DNA of 64,000 bases from Methylococcus capsulatus (GTDB taxonomy: Bacteria > Pseudomonadota > Gammaproteobacteria > Methylococcales > Methylococcaceae), in NCBI RefSeq assembly GCF_036864975.1, contig NZ_CP104311.1:1900001-1964000 (forward strand), written 5' to 3'. Position 1 is the first letter of the stretch. Each line of letters opens with the position of its first letter. Position numbers and translations under genes: made by a program. The notes beneath the pieces were generated by a model, which searched no databases, was not told where the DNA came from, and saw only the letters and a list, made by a program, of their open reading frames with translations. This document shows, one piece after another, positions 18,566-28,619 of this stretch.

Positions 18566-20986
18566 TCAGTGTTTCTCCCCACCCGGTTCTTCGGCATTTT
18601 TCTGCAGGCTGCGCTGCACCGCGGCGAATGCCTTGAGCCGTTCTTCCACCTTCCGGTTCAGCGAGCCTTCCGGAAACACGCCGGCCTCGTCACGCCGGCC
18701 GATCGGGACGCCAGTGAGGAGCTCCAGCGCCTCGTCGACCTCGGACACGGCATAGACGTGGAATTTCCCTTCGGCGGCGGCCTGCACCACGTCCTGCCGC
18801 AGCATCAGGTGCACCACGTTGGCGGCCGGGATGATCACGCCGTGGTTGCCAGTCAGGCTGCGCGCTGCGCAAATGTCGAAGAAGCCTTCGATCTTCTCGT
18901 TCACGCCGCCGATGGGCTGCACCCGGCCGTGCTGGTCAACCGAGCCGGTCACGGCCAGATTCTGCCGGATGGGCACTTCGGCGATCGACGACAGTACGGC
19001 GCACAGCTCGGCCAGCGATGCGCTGTCGCCGTCCACGCCGCCGTAGGACTGCTCGAACACCAGGCTGGCTGCAACCGAGAAGCCCTGGGCGCCAGAATAG
19101 CGCGAGGCCAGGAAATTGCCGAGGATCAGTACACCCTTGCTGTGCAGGGCGCCGCCGAGCTCGGTTTCTTTCTCGATGTCGAGGATGCGGCCAGTGCCGG
19201 GGCGGGTGGTGGCGGTGATCCGTGAGGGTTGGCCAAAGGAGAAATCGTCGAGCTGGATCACGGAGAGGCCGTTGATCTGGCCGGCTACGGCGCCTTCGGT
19301 GTCGACGAATATCAGTCCTCGCCGTATCGCTTCCTGGACCCGGCTGCGGAGGCGGTCGGAGCGATAGATCTGGCGGTCGATGGCGTGTTCGATGTCGGCC
19401 GCCGTGATGAGGCTGCGTCCTTCGCTGCCTGCATAGAAATCGGCCTCTTTCATCAGGTCGGCCAGACTGCGCAGATGCGCGCTCAGCTTTTCGCTGTCGC
19501 CGGTCCGCCGCGAAGCATGCTCGACGATGCGCGCCACGGCCTCCCGGTGCAGCGGCCGCAGTTTCTCGCGGCGGGCGAGGGTGGCGACCATCCGCGCATA
19601 CAGGTCGATCGCGTCCGCGTCGCGCGGCAGGTCGTCCTCGAAGTCGGCGGCGATCTTGAAAAACTCGCGGAATTCCGGATCGTAGATGTCCAGCAGGAAA
19701 TACAGCAGGCGCTCCCCGAACAGGATGACCTTGAGATCCAGCGGGATCGGCTCCGGTTCCAGGCTGGTCGTACTGATGAGACTGAGGCTGCGTTCCAGGG
19801 ATTCGATGCGGATCTCGCCGGCGTGCAGGGCGCGCTTGAGCGTCTCCCAAGCGAACGGCTGGCTCAGCAGCTTGCGCGCATCGAGTAGGAGATAGCCACC
19901 ATTGGCTTTGTGCAGGGCGCCCGGCCGGATCATGGTGAAATCGGTTACCAGCGCCCCCATGTGGGCCTGGTGCTCGATCCGGCCGATCAGGTTGCCATGG
20001 GTGGGCAGATCCTCCTGGACGACGGGTGCGGCGGTGAGTTCGCTGTGATCGACCACCAGGTTGATCCGGTAGCGCTGCGCCGGTGCTTTCTGTGGTCCTT
20101 CAAACAGGCTGATGACGCCTTCGGCCTTGGGGAGAAACGACTCAGTGTGTTCGATGATATCGGCCTGGGCCAGGTTCAGATAGTCGATCACGCCTGGCAG
20201 GCTGGCATAGCGCGCCTTGAGGTCGGCGAACTGATGGGAGACGGTGAATTCGGCAATCTCCCGGTTGAGCGCTTTGAGCCTATTGCGTGCCTCTTTGCGC
20301 CAGGCCGGAAACTGGCGGAGGATTTTCTGCAGTTGCTGCTGCAGGTCAGCGACGGTGGCTTCGATGGCCTGGCGTTCCTGATCCGACAGGTTCTGGAACT
20401 GTTCCGGGCTGATGATCTCGTCCTGGTCCCGCTGCATCGGGGCGAAGGCGAAACCGGTCGGGGTCTCAATCAGCGCGATGCGGCTCCGCAAGGCTTCCGC
20501 CCGTAGTCGGTTGATCGCCTCGGCCTCGCGCTCGCGCGCCTGCTGCTCGATCTTTTCGGCACGGCTGCGGTATTCCTCGCCCTCGAAGGCCGCGGGAAGG
20601 GCGGAAACCAGATCCTCGACCACCACTTCCATGTCGTGCGCCAGGTGCCGACCCCAGCCGGCCGGCAGGCGAAGCGCCTTGGGCTGGGCGGGATTGGCGA
20701 AATTGTTGACATAGCACCAGTCGCTCGGCGGCGGCTGACTGGCGGCGATGCGTTCTGCGAGTTCGCGCGCCGCGGTCAGTTTGCCGCTGCCGGGCGGTCC
20801 CAGCACGAACACGTTGAACCCTTTCTGAGCGACTTTGAGGCCCAGTTGGATGGCTTCCAGGGCACGGGGCTGGCCGATGATGATATCGGTATCCGCCAGT
20901 TCGGCGGTGGTTTCGAACCAGAAGCGGGTGGGATCGCAGGGAGTATGGAGACGGTCGGGGGGGAGCGCAGCGAGATGGCCGTTCAT
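18566..20986 (-). CDS. LonB-like ATP-dependent protease (AAA_32 plus Lon S16 domain)
   Basis: 806 aa. The N-terminal AAA part has Walker A GPPGSGKLTAA, then a long coiled-coil insertion (about residues 150-280), a central AAA region, and a C-terminal Lon-type proteolytic domain with the catalytic Ser in VDGDSASLAE and the Lys in GGVNEKIEGF. This is the cytosolic LonB-like/AAA_32 family of proteobacteria, distinct from classical Lon. An ATG preceded by AAGGA at good spacing fixes the start, 12 codons inside the longest frame. It is divergent from rdgC. Confidence 0.93.
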   Translation of the reverse strand: MNGHLAALPPDRLHTPCDPTRFWFETTAELADTDIIIGQPRALEAIQLGLKVAQKGFNVFVLGPPGSGKLTAARELAERIAASQPPPSDWCYVNNFANPAQPKALRLPAGWGRHLAHDMEVVVEDLVSALPAAFEGEEYRSRAEKIEQQAREREAEAINRLRAEALRSRIALIETPTGFAFAPMQRDQDEIISPEQFQNLSDQERQAIEATVADLQQQLQKILRQFPAWRKEARNRLKALNREIAEFTVSHQFADLKARYASLPGVIDYLNLAQADIIEHTESFLPKAEGVISLFEGPQKAPAQRYRINLVVDHSELTAAPVVQEDLPTHGNLIGRIEHQAHMGALVTDFTMIRPGALHKANGGYLLLDARKLLSQPFAWETLKRALHAGEIRIESLERSLSLISTTSLEPEPIPLDLKVILFGERLLYFLLDIYDPEFREFFKIAADFEDDLPRDADAIDLYARMVATLARREKLRPLHREAVARIVEHASRRTGDSEKLSAHLRSLADLMKEADFYAGSEGRSLITAADIEHAIDRQIYRSDRLRSRVQEAIRRGLIFVDTEGAVAGQINGLSVIQLDDFSFGQPSRITATTRPGTGRILDIEKETELGGALHSKGVLILGNFLASRYSGAQGFSVAASLVFEQSYGGVDGDSASLAELCAVLSSIAEVPIRQNLAVTGSVDQHGRVQPIGGVNEKIEGFFDICAARSLTGNHGVIIPAANVVHLMLRQDVVQAAAEGKFHVYAVSEVDEALELLTGVPIGRRDEAGVFPEGSLNRKVEERLKAFAAVQRSLQKNAEEPGGEKH

Positions 20987-21117
20987 GATTCCTTGTCGTC
21001 GACGAACTGCAGGAGGGCTCATGATCCGCTAAACCAGATGCGGCTGCAATCGGGTGCCTCGTCCGTGACAGCCGGTCCGATTGCGCCGATAATCCAGTAC
21101 TTTTTGAACGATTGGCC

Positions 21118-22056
21118 ATGTGGTTCAAAAACCTCGTCCTCTACCGATTCACCGAAGCCTTCACTCTTACGGCGGAACAACTCGAAGAAGCCCTCGGGGC
21201 TCGCCGCTTCGCACCCTGCGGCAGCATGGAGCTGGCCGCCGCCGGCTGGCATCCGCCACTGCGCCGTGACGATCTGCCCTTGGTGCATGCCGCCAATGGC
21301 TACCTGATGATCTCTTTGCTCAAAGAAGAAAAAATCCTTCCGGCCTCGGTGGTGAACGAAGCGCTGGAGGAGCGGGCCGAGGAGATCGAAGCGCGGCGCG
21401 GGACGCCGGTCGGGCGTAAGGAGCGCCGCGACCTGCGCGACGAGGTGTTCAACAGCCTGCTGCCCCGTGCGTTCAGCCATACGCGCCGGACCTACGCTTA
21501 TGTCGATCCGCGCGGCGGATGGCTGGTGGTGGACAGCGCCAGCGCCAAGAAGGCGGAGGAACTGGTCAGCCTGCTGCGGCAGACCCTCGGCTCCCTGCCG
21601 GTGGCGCCGCTCGCGACTCAAAGCCGTCCGCCAGCGGTGATGACCGCCTGGTTGCTGGAACAGGACCCGCCGCCGGATGTGGTCATAGAGGACGAATGCG
21701 AGCTGCGCTCGCCGGACGAGGAGGGCGCTATCGTCCGCTGCCGCCGCCAGGACCTGTCGGCGCCGGAAATCCGCAACCACATCGATGCGGGCAAGGAAGT
21801 CGTGCGCCTGGCGGTGAGCTGGAACGACCGCCTGAACTGCACCCTGGACGATGTGCTGGGAGTCAAGAAGCTGCGTTTCCTGGATGTGATCCAGGAGCAG
21901 GCCGCGGAAATCGACACTGCGGACGAAATCGAGCGTTTCGATGCGGACTTTGCCATCATGACGCTGGAGCTGTCACAATTTCTGGCGCGCCTCGTCGAAC
22001 TCTTCGGTGGCGAAGCCGTCCAACGTTCTGTGATGGCGGACAACAACAAAAGCTGA
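21118..22056 (+). CDS. rdgC: RdgC, recombination-associated ring protein
   Basis: 312 aa with typical RdgC features: MWFKNLVLYRF start, FAPCGSMEL-type segment, RREL-like RKERRDLRDEV, and the conserved end region HFDADFA (here RFDADFAIMTLEL). RdgC forms a DNA-encircling dimer that inhibits RecA. The ATG was chosen over a TTG two codons upstream. The next gene starts 8 nt after the stop. Confidence 0.94.
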   Translation: MWFKNLVLYRFTEAFTLTAEQLEEALGARRFAPCGSMELAAAGWHPPLRRDDLPLVHAANGYLMISLLKEEKILPASVVNEALEERAEEIEARRGTPVGRKERRDLRDEVFNSLLPRAFSHTRRTYAYVDPRGGWLVVDSASAKKAEELVSLLRQTLGSLPVAPLATQSRPPAVMTAWLLEQDPPPDVVIEDECELRSPDEEGAIVRCRRQDLSAPEIRNHIDAGKEVVRLAVSWNDRLNCTLDDVLGVKKLRFLDVIQEQAAEIDTADEIERFDADFAIMTLELSQFLARLVELFGGEAVQRSVMADNNKS

Positions 22057-22064
22057 GAGTGCGC

Positions 22065-23195
22065 ATGAGTGCGAATCGGATGACCCTGTCGGCGCAGCGT
22101 TGTGCTGCGATTGTCCTGGGAGGACTGTTGTTTTCCACGGTGTGCGCGGAGGTGTTACCGCTGCCGGCCGACGGCTCGGACTTGGTTGGCCAGATCAAAT
22201 ACGTGGCGGCCAGGCAGGAGGACACCTTGATCGACATCGCGCGGGAATACAGCGTGGGCCAGGACGAGATCGTGATGGCCAATCCCAAGGTCGACCGCTG
22301 GCTGCCGGGCGCGGGCACCCAGGTCACGGTGCCGCGGCAGTTCATTCTGCCCAATGCGCCGCGTAACGGCATCGTCGTCAACATCCCCGAAATGCGCTTG
22401 TATTTCTATCCCAGCGCGGGCAAGGGCGCCAAGCCGACCAAAGTCGTGACCTATCCCATCAGCATCGGCCGGATGGACTGGCGCTCCCCGCTGGGCATGA
22501 CCAAAGTGGTGGCCAAGGTCAAGGACCCCGTGTGGCGTCCGCCCGCCTCGATCAAGGCCGAACATGCCAAGAACGGCGAAATCCTGCCCGACGTCGTCCC
22601 GGCCGGCCCCAACAACCCCCTCGGCCAGTTCGCCATGCGCCTGGGCGTGCCCGGGTATCTCATCCACGGGACCGACCAGGACAAGTCCTACGGCATTGGC
22701 ATGCGGGTGACCCACGGCTGTATCCGCATGTACCCCGAAGACGTCGCCCGGCTGTTTCCCGAGGTTGCCGTCGGAACGCCGGTCAACCTCGTGAACCAGC
22801 CGGTCAAGCTGGGCTGGCAGGGTGATACACTCTACATCGAAGTGAGTGAATCGCTGGACGAGGACCGCCTGAGCTCAGCCGACCTCATGGCCAAAGCGGT
22901 GAACCTGATTCAGAAGGAAGCTGCGACCCATTCCGTCACCATCGACGAGGCAGCGTTGAAGAAGGCCGTCGAGGAGCCCACCGGCATTCCCACCGTGATA
23001 AGCCTGTCGGCAGCCGCGCCGCTCGAGGCCGCAGCGCCTTATTTACCGCCCGGCGAAGCGGCACCGGAAAGCGGCCAGATCGGGCAGGAGCCGGCGGCGC
23101 CGCGCTACGAAACCCCGATCGAAGCACCAGCCGTGGGCGGTCCCGCCAGCTCTTACGGCGCCGAGGAACGTCCGTCGACCGAAAGCCTTTTCTGA
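22065..23195 (+). CDS. L,D-transpeptidase with LysM domain (ErfK/YbiS type)
   Basis: 376 aa. A signal peptide (RCAAIVLGGLLFSTVCA) precedes a LysM-like segment (YVAARQEDTLIDIAREY) and a YkuD catalytic domain whose active-site motif reads HGTDQDKSYG ... THGCIRMYPEDV with catalytic Cys. Such enzymes attach lipoprotein to peptidoglycan or form 3-3 cross-links in the periplasm. A Pro/Ala-rich tail of about 80 residues follows. The start was placed at the ATG after the rdgC stop; a longer frame overlaps rdgC. Confidence 0.93.
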   Translation: MSANRMTLSAQRCAAIVLGGLLFSTVCAEVLPLPADGSDLVGQIKYVAARQEDTLIDIAREYSVGQDEIVMANPKVDRWLPGAGTQVTVPRQFILPNAPRNGIVVNIPEMRLYFYPSAGKGAKPTKVVTYPISIGRMDWRSPLGMTKVVAKVKDPVWRPPASIKAEHAKNGEILPDVVPAGPNNPLGQFAMRLGVPGYLIHGTDQDKSYGIGMRVTHGCIRMYPEDVARLFPEVAVGTPVNLVNQPVKLGWQGDTLYIEVSESLDEDRLSSADLMAKAVNLIQKEAATHSVTIDEAALKKAVEEPTGIPTVISLSAAAPLEAAAPYLPPGEAAPESGQIGQEPAAPRYETPIEAPAVGGPASSYGAEERPSTESLF

Positions 23196-23217
23196 ACGGT
23201 TTCGTTCAGCGGCTATT

Positions 23218-23243
23218 AAGGGCCGTCTTCCGACGGCCCTTTT
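23218..23243 (+). terminator. rho-independent terminator after the L,D-transpeptidase
   Basis: A 10-bp stem, AAGGGCCGTC / GACGGCCCTT, with a TTCC loop is followed by TT. It sits 22 nt after the stop. The stem is GC-rich, and because it is flanked by A and T runs it could also act for yggX on the other strand. Confidence 0.85.
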
Positions 23244-23267
23244 CATGCCTGTCGTATCGAAAAAGCG

Positions 23268-23540
23268 TCAGGACCTGGGCGGCACATAGCCTTCGGGTGT
23301 GGCAGTGCCTCCACCGAACAGGAATTTCTCCCTCTCCTGTTCCAGAAACTTCCGGGCGCTGGCTTCGAATGGCGTCAGTCGGTGTTCGTTGATCAGCATG
23401 GTTTGCAGCTTGAGCCAGTCCTGCCAGGCTTCTTTGGACACGTGCTCGAAGATGCGCTGACCCTGGGGTCCGGGAAACGGCGGGGCATCCAACCCTTCGG
23501 CTTCGATGCCGAGTTTCGCGCAAATGATTCGTCTTGCCAT
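23268..23540 (-). CDS. yggX: YggX, probable Fe(2+)-trafficking protein
   Basis: 90 aa matching the YggX family: [11 protein letters not shown] start with the conserved Cys, [29 protein letters not shown] and the [12 protein letters not shown] segment. It protects iron-sulfur proteins from oxidative damage. It lies 15 nt downstream of mutY on the same strand; mutY-yggX is a conserved pair and MutY itself carries an iron-sulfur cluster. Confidence 0.95.
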   Translation of the reverse strand: MARRIICAKLGIEAEGLDAPPFPGPQGQRIFEHVSKEAWQDWLKLQTMLINEHRLTPFEASARKFLEQEREKFLFGGGTATPEGYVPPRS

Positions 23541-23555
23541 GGTGTTCTCCAGTGT

Positions 23556-24617
23556 TCAGATGAGTCGTTCGAGTTCGTGCAGCAGTTGGCGAACCGGAGC
23601 CGGGACGCCGAATCCGATCTCGGCGCCTACGGGGTGCCAAAGACCTTGCGCCCCTTCTTCGACGCCGGTGCGGCGCGCACCGCAGTGAACGACGACCGGC
23701 GTATAGTCCAGATGAAAATGACTGAAAGTATGACGGCGCCGCGGCAGGGGCTCAATCCGGCCGGGGTGAATGCTGTGTAGCGCACACCAGGTGCTCATTT
23801 CGTCCAGGTCGGCGAACTCCGGAAAAGCCCACAGGCCCGCCCAGATCCCGGCGGGCGGGCGTTTTTGCAGCATCACCCCCCTATCGGGATCGACCATCAG
23901 CAGCATATAGGTCGAGCGCACCGGCGTCGGGCCGGCCCGGCGGGGCACCGGCAGTTCGGTCTGCCGGCCTTCCCGCCGGGCGATGCAGGCTCCGGCCAGC
24001 GGGCAGGCTGTGCAATCCGGTGCGCGCCGCGTGCACACCGTCGCGCCCAGGTCCATCATCGCCTGGTTGTAGTCCGCGCACCGCGTTGAAGGTGTCAGTT
24101 CTTCACTCAGCCGCCACAATTCTTTTTCCACTTTCGCTGTGCCCGGCCAGCCTCCGACGCCATGGTGGCGTGCCAGCACCCGGCGGACGTTCCCGTCGAG
24201 GATCGCCGCCCGGCGATCGAATCCCAGGCTCAGGATCGCGCCGGCCGTAGAACGGCCGATACCTGGCAGCACCGTCAGCCCCGCGAGATCGGCTGGCAGT
24301 TCGCCGGCATGATGCTCGGCGACGATCCGGGCGGTGCGGTGGAGATTGCGGGCGCGACCGTAGTAGCCCAGACCGGACCATAGCGCCAGGACCTCCTCGA
24401 CGTCTGCTGCGGCCAGAACCGCAAGACGGGGGAACCGCTGCATGAACCGCTCGAAATAGCCGATGGCTGTGGCGACCTGGGTCTGTTGCAGCATGACCTC
24501 GGATATCCATACCCGATAGGGCGTGCGGGGCCGCTGCCAGGGCAGATCGTGGCGGCCGTGCAGATCGAACCAGTCGAGCACGGCCTGCTGGAAGGCGGAG
24601 AGCAGTAGAAGGGACAC
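23556..24617 (-). CDS. mutY: MutY, A/G-specific adenine DNA glycosylase
   Basis: 353 aa. Helix-hairpin-helix region LPGIGRSTAGAILS, catalytic Asp in the ILDGNVRRVLARH segment, and a [4Fe-4S] cluster motif ending CTRRAPDCTACPLAGAC. A C-terminal NUDIX-like domain recognises 8-oxoG. It removes adenine mispaired with 8-oxoguanine. The start is GTG; the N-terminus aligns with known MutY proteins only from there. Confidence 0.95.
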   Translation of the reverse strand: MSLLLLSAFQQAVLDWFDLHGRHDLPWQRPRTPYRVWISEVMLQQTQVATAIGYFERFMQRFPRLAVLAAADVEEVLALWSGLGYYGRARNLHRTARIVAEHHAGELPADLAGLTVLPGIGRSTAGAILSLGFDRRAAILDGNVRRVLARHHGVGGWPGTAKVEKELWRLSEELTPSTRCADYNQAMMDLGATVCTRRAPDCTACPLAGACIARREGRQTELPVPRRAGPTPVRSTYMLLMVDPDRGVMLQKRPPAGIWAGLWAFPEFADLDEMSTWCALHSIHPGRIEPLPRRRHTFSHFHLDYTPVVVHCGARRTGVEEGAQGLWHPVGAEIGFGVPAPVRQLLHELERLI

Positions 24618-24710
24618 GAATCGTTACAGGGAGCAGTGTTTGCATTAGAATGCCGGCCTTAAATGAAGTCTTTCAAGCCCGTTTCCCCAATTTCCGCAGG
24701 ACCACCCGGT

Positions 24711-24839
24711 ATGAGCAAGAATCATCCCGCCCTCTGGCTGACCGTGGCGCTGACTTTGCTATTGGGCGCCTGTGGGCAGAAAGGTCCGCTGTATCTCCCC
24801 GACCGCGAGCCGGCGCGGGCCGAAAAGCAGAAGTCCTGA
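24711..24839 (+). CDS. lptM: small lipoprotein, LptM (YifL) family
   Basis: A 42-aa protein with a hydrophobic signal sequence (ALWLTVALTLLLGAC) and a lipobox cysteine followed by GQKGPLYLPD, the signature of LptM. LptM helps mature the LptDE lipopolysaccharide translocon at the outer membrane. It directly precedes lysA with a 7-nt gap, the same order as in Pseudomonas and enterobacteria. Confidence 0.9.
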   Translation: MSKNHPALWLTVALTLLLGACGQKGPLYLPDREPARAEKQKS

Positions 24840-24846
24840 AGGTTCC

Positions 24847-26094
24847 ATGGATCATTTCAATTATCGCGACGGCGTCCTCCATGCCGAGGAGGTGCCGCTG
24901 TCCGCCATTGCCGAACGTCATGGCACGCCCTGCTACGTCTACTCCCGCGCCACCTTGGAGCGGCACTGGCATGCCTTCGATGATGCACTGGGCAGCTGCC
25001 CGCATCTGGTCTGCTATGCCGTCAAGGCCAACTCCAATATTGCCGTCCTGAATCTCCTGGCGCGGCTGGGGTCGGGCTTCGACATTGTCTCGGCGGGCGA
25101 GCTGGAGCGGGTGCTGGCGGCGGGTGGCGATCCTTCCAGGGTGGTTTTCTCCGGTGTCGGCAAGCGTGAGGACGAGTTGGCGCGTGCCTTGGATACCGGT
25201 ATCCGCTGCTTCAATGTCGAGGTGGCCGAAGAGCTCGACCGGCTCGACCGGCTGGCCGGCGAGCGCGGCGTCAAGGCGCCGGTGTCTCTGCGAGTGAATC
25301 CGGACGTCGATGCCGGCACTCACCCCTACATCTCGACCGGTCTGCGCGAGAACAAGTTCGGCATCGAAGTGGAAGAGGCGCTTGCGCAGTACCGCCGTGC
25401 AGCGCGGATGCCCAACCTGGAAGTCGTCGGCATCGACTGCCACATCGGTTCGCAGCTTACCAGTTCCATGCCGTTCATCGACGCGCTGGACCGGGTGCTG
25501 GCGCTGGTCGCTCAGTTGCGCAGCGAAGGCATCGCGATCCGTCACCTGGACCTCGGCGGCGGCCTGGGTATCCGTTACCGCGACGAGGATCCGCCGCATC
25601 CGACGGAATACGCCGAACATTTGTTCTCCCGGCTCGGTCGCCACGATTTTGAAATCCTGATCGAGCCGGGCCGTGCGGTCGCCGGTAACGCCGGCATCTT
25701 GCTGACCCGGGTGGAATATCTCAAAGCCAATCAGACCAAGCGTTTCGCGATCGTCGATGCGGCAATGAACGACCTGCTGCGCCCGGCGCTGTATGGTGCC
25801 TGGCAGGAGATCGTCGCGGTCGCGCCACGTAACGATGTGGAATCGTACAGCTACGACATCGTCGGACCGGTCTGCGAAACCGGCGATTTCCTGGGCAAGT
25901 CGCGCGAGTTGGCACTGGTCCCAGGCGACCTGCTGGCGGTGCGCTCCGCCGGTGCCTACGGCTTCAGCATGAGTTCGAATTACAACTCCAGGCCACGGCC
26001 GGCCGAAATCCTGGTGGATGGCAGCGCCATGCACCTGATCCGGGAGCGGGAGAGCGTGGCTCAACTCTTCGCTGCTGAGCGGCTGCTGCCGTAG
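24847..26094 (+). CDS. lysA: diaminopimelate decarboxylase
   Basis: 415 aa, fold-III PLP enzyme converting meso-diaminopimelate to lysine. The PLP Lys is in YAVKANSN, the His in IDCHIGSQL, the phosphate-binding DLGGGLGI is present, and the partner-subunit Cys lies in [10 protein letters not shown]. The ATG just after lptM gives the standard N-terminus ([18 protein letters not shown]). Second gene of the lptM-lysA-dapF-DUF484-xerC operon. Confidence 0.97.
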   Translation: MDHFNYRDGVLHAEEVPLSAIAERHGTPCYVYSRATLERHWHAFDDALGSCPHLVCYAVKANSNIAVLNLLARLGSGFDIVSAGELERVLAAGGDPSRVVFSGVGKREDELARALDTGIRCFNVEVAEELDRLDRLAGERGVKAPVSLRVNPDVDAGTHPYISTGLRENKFGIEVEEALAQYRRAARMPNLEVVGIDCHIGSQLTSSMPFIDALDRVLALVAQLRSEGIAIRHLDLGGGLGIRYRDEDPPHPTEYAEHLFSRLGRHDFEILIEPGRAVAGNAGILLTRVEYLKANQTKRFAIVDAAMNDLLRPALYGAWQEIVAVAPRNDVESYSYDIVGPVCETGDFLGKSRELALVPGDLLAVRSAGAYGFSMSSNYNSRPRPAEILVDGSAMHLIRERESVAQLFAAERLLP

Positions 26095-26102
26095 GGATGG
26101 CC

Positions 26103-26930
26103 ATGCTACGTTTCACCAAAATGCAGGGGCTGGGCAACGACTTCGTCGTGATCGATGCCATTCATCAGACGGTGAATCCGGATCCGGCGGGATTGCGCCG
26201 GCTGGCCGACCGGCATTACGGTGTAGGCTGCGACCAGATTCTGCTGGTGGAGCCGCCGATATCGGAGGAGGTGGATTTCCGCTATCGGATTTTCAATGCC
26301 GACGGCGGTGAGGTCGCGCAATGCGGCAACGGCGCGCGCTGCTTTGCCCGCTTCGTGCGTGAGAAGGGGCTCATCGACCGCGACGAAATCCGGGTGGAGA
26401 CCGCAGCCGGCCGCATGGTTCTGTGGATTGAGGCAAGCGGTGAAGTCAAGGTCGAAATGGGGGTGCCGCGCCACGCGCCTGCCGAGGTCCCGCTGCTGGC
26501 GGATCAAGAGCGGTCGGCCTACAAGGTGAGCATCGAGGGCGTGGACTGGCTGTTCGGCGCCGTCTCCGTGGGCAACCCCCACGCGGTGATCACGGTAGCC
26601 GATGTGGACGAGGCGCCGGTGACGCGAATTGGAGCTGCGCTGGAGCGGCACGGGATCTTTCCCGAACGCGCCAACATCGGTTTCATGCAGGTCCTGGGTC
26701 CGCATCATGCACGCCTGCGGGTCTACGAGAGGGGGGCGGGAGAAACCCTCGCCTGCGGCAGTGGCGCTTGCGCCGCTGCGGTGGTGGGCATTGTGCAGGG
26801 GACGCTGGAAGATCCCGTACGCGTCGATCTGCCGGGCGGCACCTTGCAGATTGGCTGGCAGGGAAGGGGGGCGCCGGTTTACCTGACCGGTCCGGCGGTC
26901 ACCGTGTTCGAGGGGAGAATAGAAACATGA
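26103..26930 (+). CDS. dapF: diaminopimelate epimerase
   Basis: 275 aa. The two catalytic Cys residues occur in [12 protein letters not shown] and [25 protein letters not shown] marks the N-terminus. It converts LL- to meso-diaminopimelate, supplying both LysA and peptidoglycan synthesis. An ATG two codons earlier is possible; this one gives better spacing from a TAGGGA element. It overlaps the next gene by ATGA. Confidence 0.97.
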   Translation: MLRFTKMQGLGNDFVVIDAIHQTVNPDPAGLRRLADRHYGVGCDQILLVEPPISEEVDFRYRIFNADGGEVAQCGNGARCFARFVREKGLIDRDEIRVETAAGRMVLWIEASGEVKVEMGVPRHAPAEVPLLADQERSAYKVSIEGVDWLFGAVSVGNPHAVITVADVDEAPVTRIGAALERHGIFPERANIGFMQVLGPHHARLRVYERGAGETLACGSGACAAAVVGIVQGTLEDPVRVDLPGGTLQIGWQGRGAPVYLTGPAVTVFEGRIET

Positions 26931-27631
26931 ACTTCGGTAAGGCCAGGCGCGCGGAGCGCGAGGAACTTTCGGCTTCCCAGGTGGCGGATTACCTGTGGAA
27001 GCATCCGGACTTTTTCCACGACCAGCTCGATCTGCTGGAGTCCATGCATGTGCCCCACCCCTGCGGTGAAGCAGTTTCCCTGGTGGCGCGTCAGATCGAG
27101 CTGCTGCGCGGGAAGAACAGGAAGCAGCAGGGGCAGTTGAACGACCTGCTCAGGATCGCCCGGGAGAACGACGCCCTGTTCATCCGTTTCCATCGGCTCA
27201 CGCTGAGTCTGCTGGATGCCGCTTCGGTGGATGACATGCTGGCGGGACTGAAATGGAGCCTGCACGAAGGGTTCCAGGTCGACTTCGTCTCCGTCAGGGT
27301 TTTCCGCACCGTCGCCCATCCTGCGGTCGGTGATCTGCACGTGATGCCGGAACCGGCCGTGAGCATACTGCTCGAACCCCTTCTGGCCTCCTGCGAGCCG
27401 GTGTGTGGTTCTCCGCCCGAGCCCGTGCTGGAGTTCCTTTTCGGCGCCAATGCCCCCGAGGTGGCATCGTGCGCCCTGGTGCCTCTCTGTCATGCCGGGA
27501 TCAAGGGGCTCTTGGCGATAGGCAGCCTCGACGCCAGGCGGTTCAGTCCGGAAATGGGCAATCTGTTTCTGGTGCAGATGGGCGAGATCGTCGCCGCCCG
27601 CCTCGTTGCGCTGATCGACCGTGAGCGCTGA
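26927..27631 (+). CDS. DUF484 family protein
   Basis: 234 aa. The N-terminal segment [20 protein letters not shown] and [20 protein letters not shown] are signatures of DUF484 proteins, which have a GAF-like C-terminal fold. The gene almost always lies between dapF and xerC. Its molecular function is not established. It is coupled to both neighbours by overlapping start and stop codons. Confidence 0.92.
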   Translation: MNFGKARRAEREELSASQVADYLWKHPDFFHDQLDLLESMHVPHPCGEAVSLVARQIELLRGKNRKQQGQLNDLLRIARENDALFIRFHRLTLSLLDAASVDDMLAGLKWSLHEGFQVDFVSVRVFRTVAHPAVGDLHVMPEPAVSILLEPLLASCEPVCGSPPEPVLEFLFGANAPEVASCALVPLCHAGIKGLLAIGSLDARRFSPEMGNLFLVQMGEIVAARLVALIDRER

Positions 27632-28553
27632 AAACCCCATGGCGCCGGCCGCCCGCGAGCAGCTCGACGATTATCTGGACCGGCTGGCGCGGCGGGCGTC
27701 CAGACACACACATGCAGCCTACCGGCGGGACCTTTGCGCTTTCCAGAAGTACTGTGAGTCGGTGAATGTCGCTGGCTGGGCGGACGTGGACGCCGCCAGG
27801 ATCAGGGCCTACATCGGCGCCCGGCATCATCAGGGGAAGCTGTCGGCCCGCAGTCTTCAGCGCTGTCTTTCCGCCATTCGCAGTTTTTTCGACGATCTGC
27901 TGAAAAAACGGTTGTTGCAAGGCAACCCGGCGCGCGGCGTGCGTCCGCCCAAGAGCAGGCGTCGGCTGCCGCGTCTGCTCGATGTGGATGCGGTCGCCGG
28001 GCTGCTCGACGCGCCCGCCGGCGATCGGCTGGAAATCCGTGACCGGGCGATGTGGGAGTTGTTTTATTCCTCTGGCCTGCGCCTGAGCGAACTGGTGGGG
28101 CTGGATGTCGGCGACGTCGATTTCGCCGCCGGCAGCGTGTTCGTCCGTAACGGCAAGGGTGGCAAGGCGCGCTACGTGCCAGTCGGTGCCAGGGCACTCG
28201 AGGCCATCGGCGCCTGGCTGGAGGTACGTAGCGCTCTGACCGGCGCGGTGCGGCCGGCGCTGTTTGTCAGCCGGCAGGGGCGGCGCATCGCCCCGCGCAC
28301 AGTGGAAATGCGGCTGGAGCGCTGGCGCGCCAAGTTGAATCTGGTCGAACGAGTCCATCCCCACATGTTGCGGCATTCCTTCGCCAGCCACATGCTGGAA
28401 GCCAGCAGCGACCTGCGGGCCGTGCAAGAGCTGCTCGGCCATGCTACGCTGGCCACGACGCAGATCTACACGCACGTCGATTTCCAGAGGCTCGCCGCCG
28501 TCTATGATCAGAGCCACCCGCGTGCGCGGCGCGACCGCCACCGGAAAGCCTGA
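27621..28553 (+). CDS. xerC: XerC, tyrosine site-specific recombinase
   Basis: 310 aa. N-terminal SAM-like core-binding domain, then the catalytic domain with [12 protein letters not shown] (Arg), [12 protein letters not shown] (HxxR), [16 protein letters not shown] (His and the nucleophilic Tyr). Together with XerD it resolves chromosome dimers at dif. Start is GTG overlapping the DUF484 stop; an ATG six codons later is an alternative. Confidence 0.95.
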   Translation: MSAENPMAPAAREQLDDYLDRLARRASRHTHAAYRRDLCAFQKYCESVNVAGWADVDAARIRAYIGARHHQGKLSARSLQRCLSAIRSFFDDLLKKRLLQGNPARGVRPPKSRRRLPRLLDVDAVAGLLDAPAGDRLEIRDRAMWELFYSSGLRLSELVGLDVGDVDFAAGSVFVRNGKGGKARYVPVGARALEAIGAWLEVRSALTGAVRPALFVSRQGRRIAPRTVEMRLERWRAKLNLVERVHPHMLRHSFASHMLEASSDLRAVQELLGHATLATTQIYTHVDFQRLAAVYDQSHPRARRDRHRKA

Positions 28554-28574
28554 GTCTCCCCCCGGTTTTTTGGA

Positions 28575-28580
28575 TATAAT
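28575..28580 (+). promoter_or_regulatory. candidate -10 element upstream of the DUF2333 gene
   Basis: A perfect TATAAT hexamer lies 40 nt before the start codon, in the 66-nt gap after xerC. No good -35 is seen at 17 bp, so this is a weak prediction. Confidence 0.3.
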
Positions 28581-28619
28581 CCCGCCTTCCCACGACGGGC
28601 AACCCCTACAGGATTCCTC

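Noticed and set aside
24673-26064. 463-codon minus-strand frame opposite lysA
   Set aside because: Antisense of lysA with no motif; a GC-rich shadow.
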